Assembly: GCA_933822405.4 (NCBI GenBank)
Contig: CAKOGP040001928.1
Location: 1-13,319 of the forward strand
DNA length: 13,319 nucleotides
Source: Cylindrotheca closterium
Lineage: Eukaryota > Bacillariophyta > Bacillariophyceae > Bacillariales > Bacillariaceae
Direction of reading: 5' to 3'
Below, one piece after another: positions 8,351 to 13,319 of the stretch. Each line of letters opens with the position of its first letter. Position 1 is the stretch's first letter. The notes below the pieces were generated by a model that searched no databases, was not told the origin of the DNA, and saw only the letters and a program-made list of their open reading frames with translations. Position numbers and translations under genes: made by a program.

Positions 8351-8776
8351 TTTGACGAGATTCACAGTCATCAGTCGGTTTCTCTGTGGGCCTCCCGTCT
8401 CTCCCAGCAACTCATCTCCATTGGGTTCTATATGTGGGAACAACGGAACGCCGTTCAACATTTGGATGGCAATGTTCAGCTCTGTGAATGTTACTGTGTT
8501 GTCAACGAGGGGATTCACTCTCAGTTTGATATGGGTTCAGCTGATTTACCTCCGGATATTAGACGCTGCTGACATGCCGTCACAGTGTCCTCCGTAAGTC
8601 ACTGGTGGACAAGGAAGAATGGCTGAAGCTACTTCGACAGGAGCGCAAGGACTATCGTTGCTCTCTGCGGGCTCAACGCCATAGCCTCCGGACTATCTTC
8701 TCTCCCCCCCCCCCCCCCCCCCTTTTGAACGCTTCCCAACGTTCGTGGGACAATAAGCGCCCCAAATTCACCCCGC
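7859..8776 (+). pseudogene. LINE C-terminal domain with CCHC-type zinc motif
   Basis: A 237-codon frame (7859-8572) contains LIDWETLGRAMRSLPAG, KHWVGMCGTGK and then CPRCGEFEDHLHVPRC (8045-8092), a Cys-x2-Cys...His-x3-Cys arrangement like the C-terminal zinc motifs of many non-LTR retrotransposons, which are thought to bind nucleic acid. It is followed by Leu- and Trp-rich helices (LASLWLSLQQNY, FYMWEQRNAVQHL). After the stop at 8572, another frame (8605-8802: KEEWLKLLRQERKDYRCSLR) looks like the basic tail of the same protein, so a frameshift lies near 8570. A 19-C run at 8704-8722 lies in the tail. The element ends at about 8776, against Copia codons, without a poly(A). Confidence 0.6.
8704..8722 (+). 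repeat. Homopolymer of 19 C
   Basis: The plus strand reads an unbroken run of 19 C near the 3' end of the LINE. It is part of the decayed tail-coding region. Length in such runs is prone to sequencing and replication error. Confidence 0.95.
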
Positions 8777-9612
8777 CTTGCTGCGGGAGAAGTCATTGTT
8801 AACGACATGACTTGAGCAACTTCTGTTCAGGTACAGATGCCTCAAATGGTTCAAACTTGTTGTTGACTCACCGCTCCACAGTACTTGACCTTTACAGCCA
8901 AATATTTCACCGGCAATCGAATGCCCATAGAGTAGCATCCTAACGATTAATGTCTCACTTATTATTATTATTTTGTTGTCTCGAATAGAAACATCATTTG
9001 TTCTCCACTGAACCTTGAGATAAAGCTCTCCTTCCCAAAATTTGTGTCCAATAATTGAATCAAACAAGCACATATTGTTGTCATCTCCAGCGATGTACTT
9101 TAGATATGTATCCACAGAATCAGGTGTCACCATTTCATCGGTTTCCTCTGAAGAGGCGACCAAATCGACAGATTGATCGTCATCATCTTGTTGGGTAACA
9201 GTTGCTGGCTCCCGATTAGGTACATCTGGGACAGGTGTTTCTGTTGCAGCTTGGACCTGTGGGATTGTGGTTCTTTGGGCGACTTCAGGGGGATCAACCT
9301 CAATAGGTTGCTGGCGGGGATCGGCATTCTCCTCTGTTTGGCTTGACGGAATCTGGAATCTGTCGGCCATTTGGAGGGGAATCGAAGAAGAAAGGCGTTT
9401 CTCAGCTGGTGGACCATACACAGCATGGATTGCATCTTCAAATTCGTCAATATCTTCAAGGTGTGATGGTTCCACCTTGCTGTCTTGAGGCAAACGATTG
9501 TGTGAGAGCTTTGATGGGTCTAGTTCAATCACATCATCAGGGTCCTCCGTGTATTGCAACGGTGTCTTCCCATCTAGTCAATCGATCTCCAACTTATCTT
9601 CATTGCGGATCA
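8777..9612 (-). pseudogene. Copia polyprotein linker between integrase and RT, with a chromodomain-like segment
   Basis: The minus frame 9559-8768 (263 codons) starts with an acidic, low-complexity linker rich in Glu, Gln, Pro, Thr and Ser (residues about 1-150), typical of the variable region between Copia integrase and RT. It then gives LFDSIIGHKFWEGELYLKVQW, resembling the chromodomain-like or beta-barrel tail seen in diatom Copia proteins, and ends VVNNDFSRSKAG. The last three codons and stop are read from the LINE edge; the true continuation is the KKSNRV codons at 4441. Upstream, the frame joins the integrase after a frameshift and a TGA at about 9577-9600. Function of the linker is unknown. 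Confidence 0.6.
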
Positions 9613-10531
9613 CTAAAGGGGCATCTTCCTCAAATATTGCGGACGAATGACCGATCGAGTGTAGACTTGGTACATTTCACCATCTTTCTCGGGTTTGACA
9701 GCAATCACGTAAGTGAAAGCATCACCGGAATTTTTGCTGAGCCCGATGAATCTTGCAGGTAACATTTGTTGTCTTGGAAAAGGACGGCGTGAGGTGTAGA
9801 ACCAAATCGGTTGCCAAAATGTGAAGCGTGCTTTACTGATATCCGGAATTCCACCGGTGACAGCTTCAATTGAGGTCCTGTTCTTCAATTTCTTTCATGC
9901 AGTACGCTGTCAAAGATACGCCAAATATTCCAAGGCATAACACCAAAATTCTAATGGTGCTTGTGTCACTGTCAACAAATGTTGGACAGCGTGCTTGAGC
10001 CTGCCACCACGTGCTTCAGCAAGATTCTGCTGCGGATGGTGTGGCTCCGTGTAGAGAGGCTCAACATAGGCTTCTCTCAAAGTTTTCTTGACTTATTGGA
10101 CTTAAATTCCATGGCATTGTCGGATTTCAAGGTATGCAGAGCTCCAACACGTAGGAAATGGTCCTTGATTGTCGCCGGAGAATCAGATTTACACATCATC
10201 AAATGAACATCATTGTAGAGTGATTTCTCGGCAGCAAAGAGATTGAAGTACTTGTATCCGTTTTGTTCCTTCGTTGTAATCTCAACATTGGTAAACGGGA
10301 CTTGAGATGATCTCGCATGATTTCACGGCTTTCGGCCTCCACACAAGGAATCATCTGGGTTGCTTTGACTGCTTTGTCTGGTGGGAACCCCAATCTACAT
10401 TTCCAATCAATCTCCTCTGGCGAGAAGAGCCGAGTGATGACTCGTTCAGTAGGTTTGTAGGGGGTATCCTGCGAAAAGACAAGGCGTGGGAGTGACTTTA
10501 ATTCATGATTTGCTTTAATTTGTAAAAACAT
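9613..10531 (-). pseudogene. Copia integrase, broken into several frames
   Basis: Minus-strand pieces line up as an rve-type integrase. 10531-10200 contains VEAESREIMRDHLKSRLP, the conserved lead-in, then, after a shift near 10260, GYKYFNLFAAEKSL. LHTLKSDNAMEF carries the second catalytic Asp (codon at about 10119-10121). PHHPQQNLAEARGG carries the Glu (codon at 10015-10017), about 35 residues later, which fits the D,D35E spacing. ALEYLAYL ends at a TGA near 9920, and ARFTFWQPIWFYTSRRPFP and ARFIGLSKNSGDAF (9888-9613) form the C-terminal part. The first catalytic Asp could not be placed, because a frameshift falls there. The enzyme would have inserted the element's cDNA; it cannot be active now. 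Confidence 0.75.
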
Positions 10532-10942
10532 TTTGCTCCATCGAAGAAGAATGGTACCTTGCTATCGCCAATACGGCAACATTTAGTACCAGGGTTACCA
10601 TGGGTATCCAGAGCATCTTGGTTGCAATCGTCTACTGTGTTGCCGGCACATCGTACCTGGGCTGAAGCTAGTAGAGATTCCTTCTGCTCTTTATCTCGGT
10701 CCATTAGGTCCTCGTGGGCAATAGGGCACCATTCTTGACCATTCTCATCTATCAACTTAGCTGCAGCTGACACGACATTGAAAATTGCTCCTTGATGTCG
10801 GCCTGCCAGTGGTCCAAGTAAGTTCATATCGACTTGTATTCTTGATTACACGCCATACCACTCCAAAAAGAATTTGATCAGCTCCACTGTCAGCGATCAG
10901 GATATCTTCTTTGGGGTCTGGTGGCTTTTCGATTCGGCGCAT
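10498..10942 (-). pseudogene. Copia pre-integrase region with a second aspartic-protease-like motif
   Basis: In frame 10942-10757 the minus strand reads DILIADSGADQILFG, a hydrophobic-Asp-Ser-Gly-Ala motif like that of retropepsins (Asp codon 10889-10891). In frame 10827-10498 it continues with NLLGPLAGR, AIFNVVSAAAKLIDENGQEW, VDDCNQDALDTHGNPGT and VPFFFDGAKCFY, a block I associate with diatom Copia polyproteins between protease and integrase. A frameshift separates the two. The block follows the first protease-like motif by about 155 codons, so the polyprotein may carry two retropepsin-like lobes. That is inference from motif spacing only. Confidence 0.55.
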
Positions 10943-11775
10943 TGTTCTCTTTTCATGACGTTGTCTTGTTGAATGTCAGGATTACTCAGCTCACAATCTG
11001 TTGGTGGCCGCATTTGCAGATATGCTGGGAGGCCATTTCTGATGTCCAGTGGCAAGACGAAGCCGTCTGGTGTTGTCAATGCTGTTGACCACCGGCTTTG
11101 GTAGACTTTTCATCCACTACAATCTTGAAATGCTCCATTTGTCCACTGGACAGAATGGATTGACCCTTTCCAATGTAGGCTTGTTGGTGCATAATGGCAA
11201 TGGCAGGTCCACGTTGGGTGTGGATGAGTCCAGCTGACGTGATGATAGGGATATTAGTCACTTGGTGGTTGTCAATGCCTTGTATGTCAAAAGGTACAAT
11301 TGGTTTTGTGGATGATGCATGCATCATCTCCAATGCCGCCATTGGCACCTCTATCAATTAGAGCTAGGTGTTTACGAGTGTTGACTTTCTGAATGGAATA
11401 GATAATGGTGTGGTTATTAACCGATCTATATTTTACTCCATTAAGCATGAACTCATCTTGCTTGACTTCTTGTTGAGGTGTAGGCGGTAAATGTTTGGTA
11501 GCCGGTGCCACAGCCAACTTATCAGACATCACACGTTGTAGCTCCCCAGGCTTCGTAGTGTGTTGTGTGGCTAGTAGCTTATCGGGCGGTCCATCTTCTG
11601 GTTCCTGGGCAGGAGTGAGAGTACTAGTCTCATTGCTCCCCATGATCCCATCCTGCGCATGGGCCAAGAAGTCGGCTTCAGACATGTCATGCAGATTGAG
11701 GGCATTGAGTTCGTACCGCTCCGAGTAGTTGGCATGTCTGGTTTGTTGTTGGGGTGGAAAGTAGGGGAAGAGTCA
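10897..11775 (-). pseudogene. Copia gag C-terminus and first protease-like domain
   Basis: The frame opens after a TGA at about 11776 and runs through MSEADFLAHAQDG (11685) to 11287. A Pro/Gln-rich linker is followed by VKYRSVNNHTIIYSI and LALIDRGANGGIGDD, the protease-type motif with catalytic Asp codon at 11353-11355. The usual Ser is Arg here. A frameshift near 11300 moves the reading to PIVPFDIQGIDNHQVTNIPI, GPAIAIMHQQAYIGKG and SGQMEHF (down to 11076). A second shift leads to PDGFVLPLDIRNGLPAYL and MRPPTD (11079-10897). The order and wording are those of CoDi-like elements as I remember them. The capsid part of gag and any zinc knuckle upstream are not present, so the element is truncated at about 11775. 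Confidence 0.65.
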
Positions 11776-12105
11776 GTCCTCTCATGAAAACGAAGACTCT
11801 AGGGACATTGAAGACGTAGCGCGCCAGCCCTCCAGCTCAAAGTTTCTCCGAAACCGTAGTGCCCGGGAGAAAACAAGTAAACATGAAATTATACGTGGTA
11901 ATTACTATCTTAAAAATTATAGGGTCACTCTCGATTTTGACTCATCTCCCAGGCGTTGAAATCTGGATTTGCATGAAAGAAAAAATTATGCGTCGTGTCA
12001 TGATTTTTTCTGATTTCAACACAGCTGTAATACAAGGAGCCCCTAGCCATGCTGTACATGAATGCCTGAGTTATGAACATACCTATAATGCAGTTGGTGC
12101 AGAAT
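11776..12105. other. AT-rich spacer between the Copia remnant and the methyltransferase gene
   Basis: No convincing gene or LTR was seen. It includes the 3' flank (likely 3' untranslated region) of the minus-strand methyltransferase gene, ending at 12106. The open frames here on both strands (for example 11859-12125 + and 11925-12242 -) have no recognisable motif. Confidence 0.5.
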
Positions 12106-13176
12106 TTAGCTGGGACAACTGCTGAATCTGGATTCAGCAGTAAAATCATCATTTTTATCATGACCAAGAACGGGATAATTGTAGACCGTGGATATCTTAT
12201 TAGTGGGTGTAGAGGGTTGCAAGTGATGTCTCCAAAGGGCATCCGCCTCCTTCAAAGTTATCGCATTATCTTGTTTGTCTGCAACCAGATCCCCACCACC
12301 AATCTGCTGCTGGCGACAAGTCTCTTCCAACGATTTCTGCGATTCGTATCCTTCTCTCTTCCGAAGAAGGCCTTCAAAAATGTAGCCTGCATTTTTCATG
12401 AATGGCAACCACTCTGTACAAAGATCATTGTTTGCTCCAAAATAAGTTTTCACATTTTCCAGATAGACTTCTGTTGTGAAATGAGGCACTTGATATTTAT
12501 CCTTCCATAGTTCTGGCGGAACAGAAGAAATGGCTGTGAAGTCAAACCCCTGCATGTCTGTTTTGATGAAATGTATTTGCCTATCTGCTAGTGTTTGCAT
12601 GATTGTCTTTACAGATAACAATGGTACAATTTTCGGACCTTTGGCTCTTTTCCCGCGGTTCCATTTTGCGCTCATAACTGGTTTACTCAACGAACTACTC
12701 ACACCATCAGTGTTGTAAACATGCATCACCGCCAAACCATCATGATCAGCGACAGCAGAGGGCACGACGTGGACAGCAGGGTGGCTTGGGATTAATTCAT
12801 GTACAATGGGCTCGAATGCAATAGTGACTGCACATGCAACGCCAGTTTCGGTTCTTGGGACTATGGGGTCCAAATTTGAACCAATGTTCAGAATAATTTT
12901 TGTTCTGTTTGATAGACCCAAATTGAAGAGCCGTGAGGAGTCACCTGGGAACGAGTCAGAAGCGTGTGCACCGCTCTGGAGAGTATTCAACGATTGCCTT
13001 CCACTGCGAAACGATGCAATCAAGAGAACAACCAATAAAAGTACAATCGTTCCAGAGGGGCTTTGGTTTCGCTTATGATGCTGAACACATCCCATTTGGT
13101 TCATCGTCTCCGGGACATGCCGAAAAAATCTGTATCTGGGTTTTTTGGTCAGAAGGAGAAAAGCGAGCCACTGCAA
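12106..13176 (-). CDS. Membrane-anchored FkbM-family methyltransferase
   Basis: This is an uninterrupted 356-codon frame ending at TAA 12106-12108. A hydrophobic segment, TIVLLLVVLLIASF (residues 43-56), preceded by a short basic stretch (HHKRNQ) predicts a type II anchor, with the catalytic domain facing the secretory lumen. The Rossmann-type domain follows: IILNIGSN (94-101, SAM-binding loop), AFEP (120-123), VPSAVADHDG (138-147), an SSSL stretch (160-163), and FIKTDMQGFDF (203-213), equivalent to the acidic KxDxxG[AF]E-type motif of FkbM proteins. A TEVYL strand is at 235-239. FkbM enzymes are SAM-dependent, often O-methylating sugars or secondary metabolites; the substrate here is unknown. 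Met25 (codon 13102-13104) would be a better start if the first 24 residues are not conserved. No intron is needed. It is the only intact gene beside dead retroelements. Confidence 0.75.
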   Translation of the reverse strand: MQWLAFLLLTKKPRYRFFRHVPETMNQMGCVQHHKRNQSPSGTIVLLLVVLLIASFRSGRQSLNTLQSGAHASDSFPGDSSRLFNLGLSNRTKIILNIGSNLDPIVPRTETGVACAVTIAFEPIVHELIPSHPAVHVVPSAVADHDGLAVMHVYNTDGVSSSLSKPVMSAKWNRGKRAKGPKIVPLLSVKTIMQTLADRQIHFIKTDMQGFDFTAISSVPPELWKDKYQVPHFTTEVYLENVKTYFGANNDLCTEWLPFMKNAGYIFEGLLRKREGYESQKSLEETCRQQQIGGGDLVADKQDNAITLKEADALWRHHLQPSTPTNKISTVYNYPVLGHDKNDDFTAESRFSSCPS

Positions 13177-13319
13177 TTTTCATAAATAAGGACAAGGGGA
13201 CAGACGGGTGTCACCGCTCTCTCAAGCGGGTTGCGTGCCAACACAAATGTATCAAAAAATAACGGTCATCGTCGTCTGCACGCGGAATGAAAAAGCTCGA
13301 ATCAAATTTGCACACGATT
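13177..13319. other. Upstream flank of the methyltransferase gene
   Basis: These 143 bases should contain the 5' untranslated region and part of the promoter of the minus-strand methyltransferase gene. No specific promoter element could be supported. The plus-strand open frame running in from 12933 is antisense to the gene. Confidence 0.3.

Larger units (their letters stand above)
4442..8776 (+). mobile_element. Non-LTR (LINE-like) retrotransposon remnant nested in the Copia element
   Basis: This plus-strand insert splits the minus-strand Copia frame. The Copia codons on both sides (SRSK ending at 8777-8779; KKSNRV starting at 4441) fit together, sharing only CTT. Inside, in order, are a possible N-terminal region, reverse transcriptase (about 4752-5813), a connecting region (about 5800-6700), RNase H (about 7025-7400) and a C-terminal CCHC-type zinc motif (about 8045-8092). 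No endonuclease domain was seen, so the 5' end may be truncated. There is no poly(A) tail and no target-site duplication longer than 3 bp. It resembles the LINE-like family known in diatoms (possibly Ambal-like); that name is inference. Many frameshifts and stops make it inactive. Confidence 0.75.
3180..11775 (-). mobile_element. Copia-type (Ty1/copia, CoDi-like) LTR retrotransposon remnant, interrupted by a LINE
   Basis: On the minus strand the pieces appear in Copia order: gag C-terminus and protease-like region (11775-10757), spacer and integrase (10827-9613), hypervariable linker (9612-8777), then, after a nested LINE, the start of the reverse-transcriptase segment and RNase H (4441-3437). 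Integrase lying before RT/RNase H defines Copia as opposed to Gypsy. Most of gag, the RT core and recognisable paired LTRs are missing, and at least six frameshifts or stops break the polyprotein. The wording of many segments closely resembles diatom CoDi elements as I remember them. The element is non-autonomous and dead. Confidence 0.8.

Noticed and set aside
11859..12242. Small open frames on both strands between the Copia remnant and the methyltransferase
   Set aside because: No motif, AT-rich composition, and partial overlap with the methyltransferase 3' end.
12530..13262. Plus-strand frames over the methyltransferase gene
   Set aside because: They are antisense shadows of a clear minus-strand gene and have no domain signature.

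Overview
The window reads as eukaryotic nuclear DNA, most likely from a diatom (Bacillariophyta). It has no bacterial operon layout or ribosome-binding sites. It is dominated by decayed retroelements whose proteins resemble, from memory, the Copia-type (CoDi-like) and LINE-like families that are abundant in diatom genomes. No database search was possible, so the taxonomic call is an inference.

Layout. (1) Positions 2-211 (+) hold the last 69 codons of an unrecognised gene running in from the left. (2) Positions 212-946 have no recognisable gene but contain a striking 21-bp palindromic repeat (core 597-700). (3) Positions 947-3179 (-) hold a broken element: a FEN1/XPG-like (PIN-fold) nuclease fragment followed in the same orientation by a DDE-transposase-like protein, with frameshifts and in-frame TGA codons. 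(4) Positions about 3180-11775 (-) hold a Copia-type LTR retrotransposon in pieces: gag C-terminus, protease-like region with two Asp-[Ser/Arg]-Gly-Ala motifs, integrase, linker, and RNase H. Its reverse-transcriptase core has been deleted. (5) Nested inside it at about 4442-8776 (+) is a non-LTR (LINE-like) retrotransposon with reverse transcriptase, RNase H and a C-terminal CCHC-type zinc motif. It is also dead, and it carries an internal partial duplication. (6) Positions 12106-13176 (-) hold an intact 356-codon FkbM-type methyltransferase gene with an N-terminal membrane anchor, the only complete and plausible host gene here.

History. The order suggested is: a nuclease/transposase element, then a Copia insertion next to or into it, then a LINE insertion into the Copia polyprotein gene, then a tandem duplication with partial loss inside the LINE. 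Apart from the methyltransferase, and possibly the left-edge gene, nothing looks functional. The most interesting signals are the pairing of a FEN1/XPG-like nuclease with a DDE transposase-like protein, the double aspartic-protease motif in the Copia polyprotein, and the palindromic 21-bp repeat.
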